Notes: generated by a model not told the origin, from the letters alone. Shown: positions 15,411-23,915, counted from the first letter of the stretch. The stretch: 39,389 nucleotides of DNA from JBAWVR01 sp964583845 (GCA_964583845.1 CAZOXG010000003.1:1-39389); one strand, 5' to 3'. Numbers and translations: made by a program.

Positions 15411-15435
15411 ATGTTTAATATTCAAAATAAGTGTC

Positions 15436-15476
15436 AAAACCCCCGACCTTTTCGCCAGAAAAGGTCGGGGGTTTTC
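15436..15476. terminator. Second, perfect terminator ahead of the ribosomal operon
   Basis: A perfect 17-bp stem (15436-15452 with 15459-15475), AAAACCCCCGACCTTTT on the left arm. With the terminator just before, it insulates the ribosomal operon from upstream transcription. Confidence 0.95.
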
Positions 15477-15527
15477 TCTTCTTTATATACAAAATACAAT
15501 ATACAAAATACAAGATGCTATCCGAGG

Positions 15528-15556
15528 TTGACTTTGATTCTTGTCTCTGCTAGTAT
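15528..15556 (+). promoter_or_regulatory. Promoter of the rpsS ribosomal protein operon
   Basis: TTGACT (15528-15533), 17-nt spacer ending TGC, TAGTAT (15551-15556). The leader is about 30 nt and has no Shine-Dalgarno site. Confidence 0.8.
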
Positions 15557-15567
15557 TGTGTTCACAT

Positions 15568-15589
15568 AGCTCGTTAGAGCTTTTTATTT
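15568..15589 (+). promoter_or_regulatory. 5'-leader hairpin with T-tract before rpsS
   Basis: AGCTC-GTTA-GAGCT followed by TTTTATTT, starting about 5 nt after the likely transcription start. It could protect the mRNA 5' end or act as a weak attenuator; the stem is only 5 bp. Confidence 0.45.
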
Positions 15590-15593
15590 AATT

Positions 15594-15935
15594 ATGGCAA
15601 GATCAATCAAAAAAGGTCCATACGTGGACGACAGACTTTTGAAGAAAATCGAAGGGAAGAAGCCGTTGGAGGCCGGAGTCATCAAGACTTGGGTACGCCG
15701 CGCGCAGATTGCCCCTGAAATGGTCGGTTTCACTTTCGGAGTTTATAATGGCCGTCAGCATGTGGATGTATTAGTGACCGAAGAAATGGTAGGTCACCGT
15801 TTGGGTGAATTTTCACCAACTAGAAAATTCCTTCGTCATGGAGGAAAGATGCAGAAGGATCTCGATCAGAAGAAAAAAGAGGCCGAGATCACTGCCGCTA
15901 AAACTGCAAAAACTGCAGTCGAAGCTAAGAAATAA
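15594..15935 (+). CDS. rpsS: 30S ribosomal protein S19
   Basis: Binds 16S rRNA in the head of the small subunit. 113 residues against about 92 normally. The family core ARSIKKGPYVDDRLLKK to GEFSPTRKF is complete, and the excess is a Lys/Ala/Glu-rich C-terminal tail. First gene of the cluster here: rpsJ, rplC, rplD, rplW and rplB, which usually precede it, are absent from this spot. Confidence 0.97.
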   Translation: MARSIKKGPYVDDRLLKKIEGKKPLEAGVIKTWVRRAQIAPEMVGFTFGVYNGRQHVDVLVTEEMVGHRLGEFSPTRKFLRHGGKMQKDLDQKKKEAEITAAKTAKTAVEAKK

Positions 15936-15949
15936 CTTATTAAACTATA

Positions 15950-16333
15950 ATGATTACCGCAAAACTTTCAAACTACAGGCAGTCACCACGTAAAGTGCGT
16001 CTAGTGACCGATCTGATTAAAGGTAAGTCTGTGGAATACGCCTTGGATTCGCTATCTTTGCTTAACAAGCGCGCCTCTGCTCCTATCTTAAAATTGATTG
16101 AATCTGCCCTGGCAAATGCCAAGCATAATTTTAGCTTGGATAAAGAAAATTTATTCGTGAAGGAACTTACAGTTGATGGGGGTGTAACTTTACATCGCCG
16201 TATGCCACGTGCTCGTGGAACTGCAAATCCTATTAACAAACGTACTAGTCACGTTCTTTTGGTGTTGGCTCAAAGAGAGGCCTCTGCTAAACCTGTTAAG
16301 AAAGCCGCTAAAGCCGCTAAAGCTAAGAAATAA
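15950..16333 (+). CDS. rplV: 50S ribosomal protein L22
   Basis: 127-residue L22, which lines the peptide exit tunnel. Core motifs SPRKVRLVTDLIKGK and the hairpin region ending RRMPRARGTANPINKRTSH are present. The tail is a low-complexity Lys/Ala repeat. Starts 14 nt after rpsS with no Shine-Dalgarno site. Confidence 0.97.
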   Translation: MITAKLSNYRQSPRKVRLVTDLIKGKSVEYALDSLSLLNKRASAPILKLIESALANAKHNFSLDKENLFVKELTVDGGVTLHRRMPRARGTANPINKRTSHVLLVLAQREASAKPVKKAAKAAKAKK

Positions 16334-16338
16334 TATTT

Positions 16339-17022
16339 ATGTCACACACAGTACATCCTTATGCTCATCGTTTAGGAATCTTGCGCGACTGGAAGTCTCG
16401 CTGGTTTGCTAGCAACGCTGACTATCGTAAAAATTTGCGCGGCGATATTATGCTCCGTGAATTCTTGGAGAAAAAACTCCGTGGTTTTTACATTGGTGCC
16501 ATTGAAATGGAACGCAATGCAAAATCTTTCCGCTTGATTATTAAAACATCTCGCCCGGGTATGGTTATTGGCCGTAGTGGGGAAGGTGCACAGAAACTCA
16601 AAGCTGAAATCACTAAATTTATCACCAAGAATAAACTTCCATTACCAGCCGACTTCAAAATGGATATCGAAGAAATCAAGGCTCCTGAAGCTAGTGCCGC
16701 TATCGTGGCTCAGATGATTGCTGAGTCCTTGGAAAAACGTATGACTTTCCGTCGCGTTATGAAACAAACTATTGAAAAAGTTATGGCTTGTCGTGAAGTC
16801 AAAGGTGTTAAAATATATTTAGGAGGACGTTTAGGTGGAGCTGATATGGCTCGTACTGAAGTTCTTAAAAAAGGTCGCATTCCACTTCAAACTTTGCGTG
16901 CTGATATTGATTTTGCACGTGAAAAAGCCCATATGACTTACGGTGATATTGGTATCAAAGTTTGGATCTACAAGGGCGATATTTTTGAAAAAGATATCAA
17001 AGCCGCTGCTGCTAAAAAATAA
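16339..17022 (+). CDS. rpsC: 30S ribosomal protein S3
   Basis: 227 residues, normal length. Begins SHTVHPYAHRLGILRDWKS. The KH domain has RPGMVIGRSGEGAQKL with the GxxG loop, and the C-terminal domain shows GGRLGGADMARTE. Placed at the mRNA entry site of the 30S subunit. Starts 5 nt after rplV. Confidence 0.97.
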   Translation: MSHTVHPYAHRLGILRDWKSRWFASNADYRKNLRGDIMLREFLEKKLRGFYIGAIEMERNAKSFRLIIKTSRPGMVIGRSGEGAQKLKAEITKFITKNKLPLPADFKMDIEEIKAPEASAAIVAQMIAESLEKRMTFRRVMKQTIEKVMACREVKGVKIYLGGRLGGADMARTEVLKKGRIPLQTLRADIDFAREKAHMTYGDIGIKVWIYKGDIFEKDIKAAAAKK

Positions 17023-17040
17023 TAATTTAATTTTACTACT

Positions 17041-17463
17041 ATGTTATTACCTAAAAAAGTTAAATATCGTAAATGGCAGACTGGACGTGAGAATGTGAAA
17101 AAAATCGGTGTAGAATCTCGCGGAACCACTTTAGCTTTCGGTTCTTTTGGCCTCAAAGCCTTATCCGCTGGACGTATCCGCTCTCAAGAAATTGAAGCTG
17201 CTCGTAAAGCTGGAGCCCACAACATGGGTAAATCTGGAAGAATGTGGACTCGTATTTTCCCAGACCGACCTTACACTCAGAAACCGGCTGAAGTAAAAAT
17301 GGGTAAAGGAAAAGGAGATCTACAGGGATATGAATGTGTTATCCGCCCAGGACGTGTCATCTTTGAAATCGACGGTGCCGATGCTGTTACTGCCAAGGAA
17401 GCTCTTCGTAAAGCTGGTACCAAACTTTCTATCAAGACCAAAGTTGTTAGTCGCGCTATCTAA
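17041..17463 (+). CDS. rplP: 50S ribosomal protein L16
   Basis: 140 residues, full length; contacts the A-site tRNA region of the large subunit. Family segments MLLPKKVKYRKWQ, AGRIRSQEIEAAR and KMGKGKGD are clear. The start is preceded by the ACTACT-ATG context seen also at rplN and rplO. Confidence 0.97.
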   Translation: MLLPKKVKYRKWQTGRENVKKIGVESRGTTLAFGSFGLKALSAGRIRSQEIEAARKAGAHNMGKSGRMWTRIFPDRPYTQKPAEVKMGKGKGDLQGYECVIRPGRVIFEIDGADAVTAKEALRKAGTKLSIKTKVVSRAI

Positions 17464-17474
17464 TTTCAAAAAAT

Positions 17475-17654
17475 ATGACTGACATCAAAAACAAAACAAA
17501 AGCCGAATTACTTAAACTCATTGATGAGAAAAAAGAAGCAATTCGTAACTTCCGCTTCGGACTTGCTGGTAGTAAAACCAAGAACTTACGTCACGGACGT
17601 AACTTGCGTCGAGAAATAGCTCAGATGATGACCGCTATCAAATCAGCTAAATAA
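17475..17654 (+). CDS. rpmC: 50S ribosomal protein L29
   Basis: 59 residues: MTDIKNKTKAELLKLIDEKK, then RFGLAGSKTKNLRHGRNL. This is the two-helix L29 fold that sits at the tunnel exit and contacts trigger factor or SRP. The LRHGRNLRREIAQ segment matches the family (usually VRxxRRxIAR). Short but certain from the order rplP-rpmC-rpsQ. Confidence 0.93.
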   Translation: MTDIKNKTKAELLKLIDEKKEAIRNFRFGLAGSKTKNLRHGRNLRREIAQMMTAIKSAK

Positions 17655-17700
17655 AAATAAACGGTAAAGCACTGCAAAGTGTTCACCTAAAACAAAAAAT

Positions 17701-17979
17701 ATGGCAAAGAAACAAGAAATTAAAAAGACTGAAAAGACTGAGGAGGTCAAAATCAACAGACAACAACTTTCTGGTGTTGTTATGTCTGATAAGATGAAGG
17801 ATACCGTGGTCGTCAAGGTACAGTCTTACAAAAAACATCCTAAATATCAGAAGTTCATTTCACGTTCCAAGCGTTTTAAGGCACACGATGCCGGTAATAC
17901 TTGTAAGGTAGGTGATAAGGTAACCATTGAAGCTTGTGCTCCTATTTCAAAGGAGAAACGTTTCAAGGTTGTTAAATAA
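17701..17979 (+). CDS. rpsQ: 30S ribosomal protein S17
   Basis: 92 residues. A Lys-rich N-terminal extension of about 20 residues precedes the OB-fold core (LSGVVMSDKMKDTVVVKV, KYQKFISRSKRFKAHD, GDKVTIEACAPISKEKRF). Binds 16S rRNA early in assembly. Confidence 0.96.
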   Translation: MAKKQEIKKTEKTEEVKINRQQLSGVVMSDKMKDTVVVKVQSYKKHPKYQKFISRSKRFKAHDAGNTCKVGDKVTIEACAPISKEKRFKVVK

Positions 17980-17994
17980 TTTTAATATACTACT

Positions 17995-18366
17995 ATGATT
18001 CAACCTAGATCTATAGTTAATATCGCTGACAACTCCGGTGCAAAAATCGGACGTATCTTCAAGATACTTGGTAGTTCTAAAAAGCGCTACGCTGGTATTG
18101 GAGAGTTAGTGATCCTTTCTGTTCAGAAAGCCGAGCCTCGTAAAGCCATCAAAAAGAAAGATGTGTTGCGTGCGGTGGTGGTTCGTCAGAAAGCCCCTTA
18201 TCGTCGTGCCGACGGATCTTATATCCGCTTCGATGAAAATGCAGTCGTTATATTAGAAAAAGAAAAGAAGGATCCAATTGCTGGTCGCGTTTTTGGTCCA
18301 ATTCCTCGTGAATTATCCGAAAAAGGTTTCCAGAAAATTTCTTCTTTAGCTCCAGAAATCGTTTAA
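17995..18366 (+). CDS. rplN: 50S ribosomal protein L14
   Basis: 123 residues, exact family length. MIQPRSIVNIADNSGAKIG and the C-terminal ARVFGPIPREL-type motif (GRVFGPIPRELSEKGF) are clear. Part of the intersubunit bridge. Confidence 0.97.
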   Translation: MIQPRSIVNIADNSGAKIGRIFKILGSSKKRYAGIGELVILSVQKAEPRKAIKKKDVLRAVVVRQKAPYRRADGSYIRFDENAVVILEKEKKDPIAGRVFGPIPRELSEKGFQKISSLAPEIV

Positions 18367-18385
18367 TAATCTTTTAATCTCAGCG

Positions 18386-18411
18386 CTTACCTTAAACTTC
18401 GGTTTAGGTAA
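18386..18411 (+). promoter_or_regulatory. UUCG-capped hairpin between rplN and rplX
   Basis: TAAAC-TTCG-GTTTA with outer TTACC/GGTAA pairs and one bulge, in the only sizeable gap (86 nt) of this part of the operon. There is no T-run, so it is more likely a processing or stability element than a terminator. Confidence 0.5.
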
Positions 18412-18452
18412 TACCAGAACATTCAATTGTTCGGAGACAAAAAAACAAAGCT

Positions 18453-18752
18453 ATGAAAATTAAAACAAATGATAATGTCCTCGTGATCACCGGCAAGGAC
18501 AAAGGTAAGAAGGGTAAAGTGGTTAAAACTTTCCCAGAAACCGGAAAACTCATCGTTGAAGGTGTGAATATTTTGAAAAAACGTCAGCGTCCTACTCGCG
18601 CTAATACTAAAGGTCAAACTGTAGATAAAACCATGCCAATCGACGCTTCAAACGTTATGTTGGTAGAAGGAGGCAAACGCGTTCGTGTTACTTTCAAGAC
18701 TATTGATGGTAAAAAACTTCGTGTTAGTCGTAAAACCGGTAAAGAGATCTAA
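18453..18752 (+). CDS. rplX: 50S ribosomal protein L24
   Basis: 99 residues. The KOW motif is NVLVITGKDKGKKGKVVKTF near the N-terminus; GVNILKKRQRPT follows. Assembly initiator of the large subunit. A weak CGGAGA lies 15-20 nt before the ATG. Confidence 0.96.
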   Translation: MKIKTNDNVLVITGKDKGKKGKVVKTFPETGKLIVEGVNILKKRQRPTRANTKGQTVDKTMPIDASNVMLVEGGKRVRVTFKTIDGKKLRVSRKTGKEI

Positions 18753-18763
18753 CTTATAAAAAT

Positions 18764-19315
18764 ATGAACAGTATTATTGAAAAGCAAAGTAAAGCTTTCG
18801 AGGCTCTTAAATCAGTTTCTGGCTACAAGAATGTAATGCAGACTCCAAAGGTTACCAAAGTTGTGGTTAACGTTGGAATTGGTTCCCTCAAAGATAAGAA
18901 GAAGGTTGAAATCATTATTGACCGTTTGAAGAAAATCACTGGTCAGAAACCATCAGTTCGTGGCGCCAAGAAGTCTATTGCTTCTTTTAAGGTTCGTGAA
19001 GGTGATCCAGTTGGACTAGTTGTTACTATGCGTGGCAAAAGAATGAATGACTTCCTTGAAAAATTGATTAATGTCGCCCTTCCTCGTACTCGTGACTTCC
19101 GTGGTATTTCCTCTAACGGTATTGATGAAATGGGTAACTATTCTTTGGGTATCAAAGAAAATACAATTTTCCCAGAAACCACTGACGAAGAAATCAAAGA
19201 CGTGTTCGGTATGTCCATTACTATTGGTACAACTGCTCGCGGTAAAGATGAAGCTAAAAAGTTTTTTGAACATTTAGGTTTTCCTTTCAAAAAGGAAGAA
19301 GCTAAGAAGAAATAA
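18764..19315 (+). CDS. rplE: 50S ribosomal protein L5
   Basis: 183 residues. TPKVTKVVVNVGIGS, ITGQKPSVRGAKKSIASFK and GISSNGIDEMGNYSLGIKE are typical of L5, which binds 5S rRNA. It is the last gene before the ribosomal cluster is interrupted, and it ends at a terminator. Confidence 0.97.
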   Translation: MNSIIEKQSKAFEALKSVSGYKNVMQTPKVTKVVVNVGIGSLKDKKKVEIIIDRLKKITGQKPSVRGAKKSIASFKVREGDPVGLVVTMRGKRMNDFLEKLINVALPRTRDFRGISSNGIDEMGNYSLGIKENTIFPETTDEEIKDVFGMSITIGTTARGKDEAKKFFEHLGFPFKKEEAKKK

Positions 19316-19320
19316 CTAAC

Positions 19321-19354
19321 AAAAAATCCACCGGTAAACACTGGTGGATTTTTT
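19321..19354 (+). terminator. Terminator after rplE
   Basis: AAAAAATCCACCGGT pairs with ACTGGTGGATTTTTT (one G-U). It splits the ribosomal cluster into two transcription units. Confidence 0.9.
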
Positions 19355-19400
19355 GTTGGACATTGCAAAGTAAAATATTGTTTTCAATGATCAATTGTTC

Positions 19401-19406
19401 TATTAT
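19401..19406 (+). promoter_or_regulatory. -10 box, leaderless type
   Basis: TATTAT ending 8 nt before the ATG at 19415. Confidence 0.55.
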
Positions 19407-19414
19407 GTAATTAT

Positions 19415-20749
19415 ATGAATTCATTTGAAAATTTTAATATACCTAAAAAAGAAGCGTCTGAAAAACGTAAGAGCTTAGAAAATAGAGAGGTTTTGGATGT
19501 TGATAAAGTTCCAGTTATTGGGGCAACAATTGGCGAGTGTAAAAAGATAACAAATGATCAGGAAGTATTAAAGAACGTTCAAACTTATCTTTTGGAATAT
19601 TTTCAGCAAAATATTGAGAATACTAAATTGTATAAGTCAGAGAAGACTGGAGTGTCGTTTCCTTACAACGTTGTGCGTTTGAAAGACGTGGCACAAAAAC
19701 TTTTTGAAAAACATGGAGGAGTCGTCACAAAAACCGATCAAAATCAAAAACTTGAAATGGTTGAAAACGAGGAAAAAAGTCATGCAAAAAAGGAAATCAT
19801 ATTTGCAACATTTTTTGATATGAAATCAGCTCATCCTTTTCATTGGGTGGAGCACGGCATTGACCAGATTTCCAAGAAGCTATCACGAGCTTTAGAGGAT
19901 ATTGCCAGTGGTAGAGAAGTAGAAGATTACGAGGTTTATGATGTTGGAAGTCCGGCCGGATTATTGGGAGAGGTTCCCAGTTCTTTTTTAGAAAAAATGA
20001 AAGGGAAACCGTTTGAGTCTGTAGGTGAAGTTTATGCTGAATTTGTCTCTGATCTAAAGAAAAAAGTAGGAGAAAATGTGCCTACTGATATAAGATTGTG
20101 GGGCGTCTCCATGGGGGCAAGTATGGCCATGACCACCGCTCAGAGTCTTTTGGAGAGTCAGCAGGCTACACAATCTTTCGAGGTTAGGGATGAAACTAAA
20201 AACAGACTTCCGAAAGTTGATCTGGTGATGGTTTCACCGGTTGCGACAAGTAAAAATACATTTAGGAGTTACGAAATCCCTTTGGGTTTTGCTGCAGAAA
20301 TCGCTCTCCAGTTTTCTAATGAATATGCTCGAGCTGTGGCTCCCAAAGAAGGTGATTTTACTTCTATGATATATGAAAAATTAAGAGAAAAGGGTATAGA
20401 CGAACACATGTCGCCCGAAGATATTAAAAATAAGAAGAAAGTCCTTTCAGAGGCTTTATCCCAATTGCGTTCGGGTATACCGGTACCTCAAGGTATCCAG
20501 ACAAATGAAATCGTGGGAATATTTGATCCACTGATGTATTCCAATGAATTCCGTAAGCAGTCGAATTTTCATAATTTAGATCATAAAGGAAGTCTCGGTG
20601 AAAAAATAGTGCCAGGAGAAGATGAAAATCGCCGAAGATTTGGTATAAATGAGACTCATACTCCACAAGTGGTAAGGTTTAATTATTTTAAGAGACTTAT
20701 TAAGGTGGGGGAGTTTCTCAAGGAGCTGTCTCAAAATACTCAAAATTAA
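19415..20749 (+). CDS. Putative alpha/beta hydrolase, unknown substrate
   Basis: 444 residues, cytoplasmic (no signal peptide). The nucleophile elbow GVSMGAS places a serine at 232. An aspartate at 371 (GIFDPL) and a histidine at 415 (NETHTPQV) are at the right order and spacing for a Ser-Asp-His triad. The N-terminal 90 residues are charged and probably a separate helical part. It was inserted, with its own promoter, between rplE and rpsN. The fold is inferred from motifs only; lipase or esterase activity is possible but unproven. Confidence 0.62.
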   Translation: MNSFENFNIPKKEASEKRKSLENREVLDVDKVPVIGATIGECKKITNDQEVLKNVQTYLLEYFQQNIENTKLYKSEKTGVSFPYNVVRLKDVAQKLFEKHGGVVTKTDQNQKLEMVENEEKSHAKKEIIFATFFDMKSAHPFHWVEHGIDQISKKLSRALEDIASGREVEDYEVYDVGSPAGLLGEVPSSFLEKMKGKPFESVGEVYAEFVSDLKKKVGENVPTDIRLWGVSMGASMAMTTAQSLLESQQATQSFEVRDETKNRLPKVDLVMVSPVATSKNTFRSYEIPLGFAAEIALQFSNEYARAVAPKEGDFTSMIYEKLREKGIDEHMSPEDIKNKKKVLSEALSQLRSGIPVPQGIQTNEIVGIFDPLMYSNEFRKQSNFHNLDHKGSLGEKIVPGEDENRRRFGINETHTPQVVRFNYFKRLIKVGEFLKELSQNTQN

Positions 20750-20752
20750 TAT

Positions 20753-20911
20753 ATGGATTTAGATGAAGCCCAGAAATATCGATCCTGTCTAGCCAGGAAA
20801 CTTACAATCCTCAGAAAGATTAATCGTAGATTGGCCTTTATTTTTTTGAAATTGGTAAGAAGGACAAAAAAATATAATATAGCCAAAGAGGTTAAGATGA
20901 GAAAAAACTAA
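20753..20911 (+). CDS. Small basic protein, 52 residues
   Basis: ATG 3 nt after the hydrolase stop: MDLDEAQKYRSCLARKLTIL, then RKINRRLAFIFLKLVRRTKK and a basic tail. Basic and probably amphipathic helical, with a short hydrophobic patch (LAFIFLKLV). No family recognised. It is likely co-transcribed with the hydrolase and ends at the terminator just downstream. Confidence 0.5.
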   Translation: MDLDEAQKYRSCLARKLTILRKINRRLAFIFLKLVRRTKKYNIAKEVKMRKN

Positions 20912-20912
20912 C

Positions 20913-20946
20913 AAAAATCCACCGGTGAACGCCGGCGGTTTTTTTG
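20913..20946 (+). terminator. Terminator after the hydrolase operon
   Basis: CCACCGGT pairs with GCCGGCGG (one mismatch), then seven T. Its left arm resembles the rplE terminator (TCCACCGG). Confidence 0.85.
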
Positions 20947-20978
20947 TTTGCCCACATTTTTTATAGCTTTATATTTTT

Positions 20979-21069
20979 GTCATTCCCGCGCAGGCGGGAA
21001 TCCAGGAATTAGTAATGTCTTAATATCAAAATTAATAAGTCTGGATTGCTTCGCCGGGCTCGCAATGAC
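20979..21069. repeat. Composite palindromic repeat (left of the beta-helix gene)
   Basis: GTCATTCCCGC...GCGGGAATCCAGGA, about 30 AT-rich bases, then TCTGGATTGCTTCG...CTCGCAATGAC. The outer ends GTCATT/AATGAC are inverted. Same family as 7288-7373 and 23790-23884. Confidence 0.85.
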
Positions 21070-21112
21070 GTCTACACTTTTGCAAACATATTCATAATTC
21101 AAAGTAATAAAA

Positions 21113-21141
21113 TTGTGCATCTCGGGGGGGGGTGTTATAAT
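21113..21141 (+). promoter_or_regulatory. Promoter with a G9 tract in the spacer
   Basis: TTGTGC (21113-21118), a 17-nt spacer containing nine consecutive G (21124-21132), then extended -10 TG, T, TATAAT (21136-21141). A second TATAAT follows at 21149-21154. A homopolymer between -35 and -10 is a known arrangement for on/off switching by slippage. Confidence 0.7.
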
Positions 21142-21201
21142 GATGTAATATAATTTGCTAAGGCAAAATTTATTAATGGTTTATAAAAATAATATTTGAT
21201 T

Positions 21202-23703
21202 ATGATTAAGTCTCAAAAATATTTGAAATCAATTGCAAAGGGGGTATTGGTTTTAATGATGGTAATTAGTTTAGGATGGGGGGCTATGGCGGTGCCGGTG
21301 TCAGCGGCAGATGTTAGTATATCCCAATTAATAGAATTGTTTATTTCTTTGGGTATTATTGCTCCGGAAAAAGCAGCGGCAGCACGTTCGGCTGCCGGTG
21401 TTTCGTCACCGGCGGTTACTTTAATTACCCCAAATACAATTCAAGATATTGATTTTCAAGTAATGAAACAACCATCTCAGACTGTAAAAGTTTCAAGATG
21501 TCAAAACATATCGAAACCCGGTAATTATATACTTACTGGTAACATCAAAAATGATTCTGGAAAGCCATGTATAACAATAAGTGACGTAAAAAATGTGACC
21601 TTTGATTGCAAGGGCAAGACAATACAAAGCACGGCAGAAAATTTTGCTATACTTGTAAAAAACTCTTCAGATTTTATTGTCCAAAATTGTTCCGTTCTGT
21701 CGAGTGTTAATGTGACATCTATTAATCCAGCTCAACACATGTTTAGGTTGGAGAATTCAAGCAAAGGAAATGTTAACAATAATACAATTGGAGGAACTTA
21801 TTCAACTATATCTTCTTCGACCGAAATTGAATTTAAAAGCAATACGGTTTCCGCAACAACTTTTCAGATTTTTCAATCCAATTTTGTTAATATAATAAGT
21901 AATAAATTTTCGGCAGCTATTGTAAATACTGGAGCAGTTGTTCAGTTTAAAGAAGGTATAAACAATAAGTTTATTGGTAATAGTGTTGATGGAAAGTCTG
22001 ATGGTATACGTCATGGTAATTCTGCTCCTCCGAATATTGGCCCTGATGATGTTGTTGTCCTCGATAACCAAAACTCTATTAATGTTAGTAATAATAATAT
22101 TAGAAACTCCTGGGAGTGTGGTATTGAAAGTGTTGGCTTTTTAAATGATTCAACAATTGCTAATAATAAAATTGACAATGTTGCACTCGCTGGGATTTGC
22201 GGTTGGCATTGGCTAAATTTTAGTGAAAATACAATTAGTAATAACACCATTACGAATTCTCCCTCATTATTTGTCTATTTTAGAGATTACGATTTGCGTC
22301 CAGGTGAATCGCAAATGAAATTTATTAATAATTATTTTGACTCAAATAAATTAATTACTCAAAGAATGGATGGTCTACGTGAACAGGGATATTCATCAAG
22401 TATCAGGGTGTATGCACCACCCGGCAAAGGAGGTGGATTTGAATTTTCTAATTTTACTGATGAGCAGGTAGTTACTGGTAATAATGTTTTTAAGAATAAT
22501 GACTTCGGTTTATTTTTGAAGGCCCCAATTCTTTTTCCAGCAAGTATGTTTGTTGATGGCGGCGGTAATATTTGTTCCTCTTCAAGTGAAATAAATTATC
22601 CTATAAAGTGTGAAACTGATAAATTTTTGAAACCAGTAATTAATAATGTGCAATCATCAGGTAATTCGAACAATATTATCCACCCAGGGCAAAAGGCGAC
22701 TGTTTATGGTACTAACTTGAGTGGTGTTAATACAGTGTATATTGTTGGTTTTGGTAAAGATAAAGGAAACTTTAGTCAGATTACTCGTCGTGGTAGTGCA
22801 GGGTCAGATTTAGATTTTACTGTACCAACTTTAACTGACGGAAACTACTCAATCAATGTGCAAACCCCAGCTGGTCAGAGTAATTCGGTAACTGTTCAGG
22901 TTAAAAATCCTACTCCAATAGTAATTTCGACTTCAGCGATAATTACTTCAGTCCAGACTGCTGGTGAATATCCAAATATTATCCACCCAGGACAAAAAGC
23001 TACGGTTTATGGAAGTAATTTAAAAAATACTGGAACAGTTCATATTTTAGGTAGGGCTACTGAGGTCTCTGGGCTGGTACTGGGTGGATCAGCTTATGAT
23101 AACAATGTTTTCTTTACGGTACCGTTGAATTTACCTGATGGTGATTATATAATTGATGTACAGGATATCAATGGTGTTAGAAGTAATACACTTTATAATG
23201 TTAAAGTTGTAAATGTTACTTTAACAACTCCAGTTACAATGTCAGTTAATCCTTCCATTACCGTCCTTTCACCAAATGGTGGAGAATCGATTGTATATGA
23301 AAATCTATATATGGCAGGTGATTTAGGTTTTAGTTGGAAGTCTTCTGATGGAGTAAATTACGCGCCAACTTCAAATTTAAAAGTCTCACTTGTAAATGCG
23401 AATGGAGTAGTAGTCAGAGAAGAGTTTAAAAGATACTATCAAACAACAAATTTGGGTAATGGAGTTTATCACGCGTCTTTTACTGGGCAAAATAACATAA
23501 CGCCTAATAATAGATATAAAATAAAAATTTGTGATTTATTAACTAATTCTGTTACAGATGTTTGTGATGTAAGTGATAATTACTTTACTATTACTGATTC
23601 AGTCTCTACACAATCATCTATTACTGTCGGTTCAAATAATACTGCCTCCGCTCTAATCGGTTTTGACCAAGTGGTAAAATTGATTCAGGCTTTGATGAAA
23701 TAA
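21202..23703 (+). CDS. Secreted surface protein: right-handed beta-helix, two IPT/TIG domains, SPNGGE domain
   Basis: 833 residues. A signal peptide (basic start, hydrophobic stretch, cleavage near VPVSA-AD, about residue 35) is followed by SISQLIELFISLGIIAPEKA, a short motif seen in exported proteins of related bacteria. Residues about 95-460 are Asn/Ser/Thr/Ile-rich repeats (NNTIGG, SNNNIRNS, NNKIDNV) typical of parallel beta-helix (NosD/pectate-lyase-like) proteins. Two TIG domains start near 476 and 578; each has NIIHPGQKATVYG. A third beta domain begins near 685 (ITVLSPNGGES). The C-terminus FDQVVKLIQALMK is helical. The likely role is binding or cutting polysaccharide or host surface. 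ATG 21202 is chosen over TTG 21196. The leader is about 50 nt. Flanked by composite repeats on both sides. Confidence 0.82.
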   Translation: MIKSQKYLKSIAKGVLVLMMVISLGWGAMAVPVSAADVSISQLIELFISLGIIAPEKAAAARSAAGVSSPAVTLITPNTIQDIDFQVMKQPSQTVKVSRCQNISKPGNYILTGNIKNDSGKPCITISDVKNVTFDCKGKTIQSTAENFAILVKNSSDFIVQNCSVLSSVNVTSINPAQHMFRLENSSKGNVNNNTIGGTYSTISSSTEIEFKSNTVSATTFQIFQSNFVNIISNKFSAAIVNTGAVVQFKEGINNKFIGNSVDGKSDGIRHGNSAPPNIGPDDVVVLDNQNSINVSNNNIRNSWECGIESVGFLNDSTIANNKIDNVALAGICGWHWLNFSENTISNNTITNSPSLFVYFRDYDLRPGESQMKFINNYFDSNKLITQRMDGLREQGYSSSIRVYAPPGKGGGFEFSNFTDEQVVTGNNVFKNNDFGLFLKAPILFPASMFVDGGGNICSSSSEINYPIKCETDKFLKPVINNVQSSGNSNNIIHPGQKATVYGTNLSGVNTVYIVGFGKDKGNFSQITRRGSAGSDLDFTVPTLTDGNYSINVQTPAGQSNSVTVQVKNPTPIVISTSAIITSVQTAGEYPNIIHPGQKATVYGSNLKNTGTVHILGRATEVSGLVLGGSAYDNNVFFTVPLNLPDGDYIIDVQDINGVRSNTLYNVKVVNVTLTTPVTMSVNPSITVLSPNGGESIVYENLYMAGDLGFSWKSSDGVNYAPTSNLKVSLVNANGVVVREEFKRYYQTTNLGNGVYHASFTGQNNITPNNRYKIKICDLLTNSVTDVCDVSDNYFTITDSVSTQSSITVGSNNTASALIGFDQVVKLIQALMK

Positions 23704-23722
23704 GAAATTAGTGTTTTAAAAA

Positions 23723-23755
23723 CAAACAAAAATCACCGAAAGGTGATTTTTGTTT
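23723..23755 (+). terminator. Terminator after the beta-helix gene
   Basis: A perfect 14-bp stem AAACAAAAATCACC with its complement, GAAA loop, T-rich 3' arm. Confidence 0.93.
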
Positions 23756-23789
23756 ATCAGTTTTGAATTGTAAAATATGATTTTTGGCT

Positions 23790-23884
23790 GTCTTTGCGAG
23801 TCGGAGCGAAGCAATCCAGGGATTAGAAAAGTCTTGATTCGTAAGACGATAAGTCTGGATTGCTTCGGATCACCTCGCAATGAC
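23790..23884. repeat. Composite palindromic repeat (right of the beta-helix gene)
   Basis: GTCTTTGCGAGTCGGAGC...GCAATCCAGG, an inner AAGTCTTGATTCGTAAGACG hairpin, then TCTGGATTGCTTCGGATC...CTCGCAATGAC. Its right half is closely similar to that of 20979-21069. Confidence 0.82.
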
Positions 23885-23915
23885 GGTAAGGAAAACACCA
23901 GATCATTTCAATCCC

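Noticed and set aside
20979..23884. Hairpin repeats considered as a CRISPR array
   Set aside because: There are only two copies around the beta-helix gene, each an imperfect palindrome of about 90 bp, without short regular spacers or cas genes.
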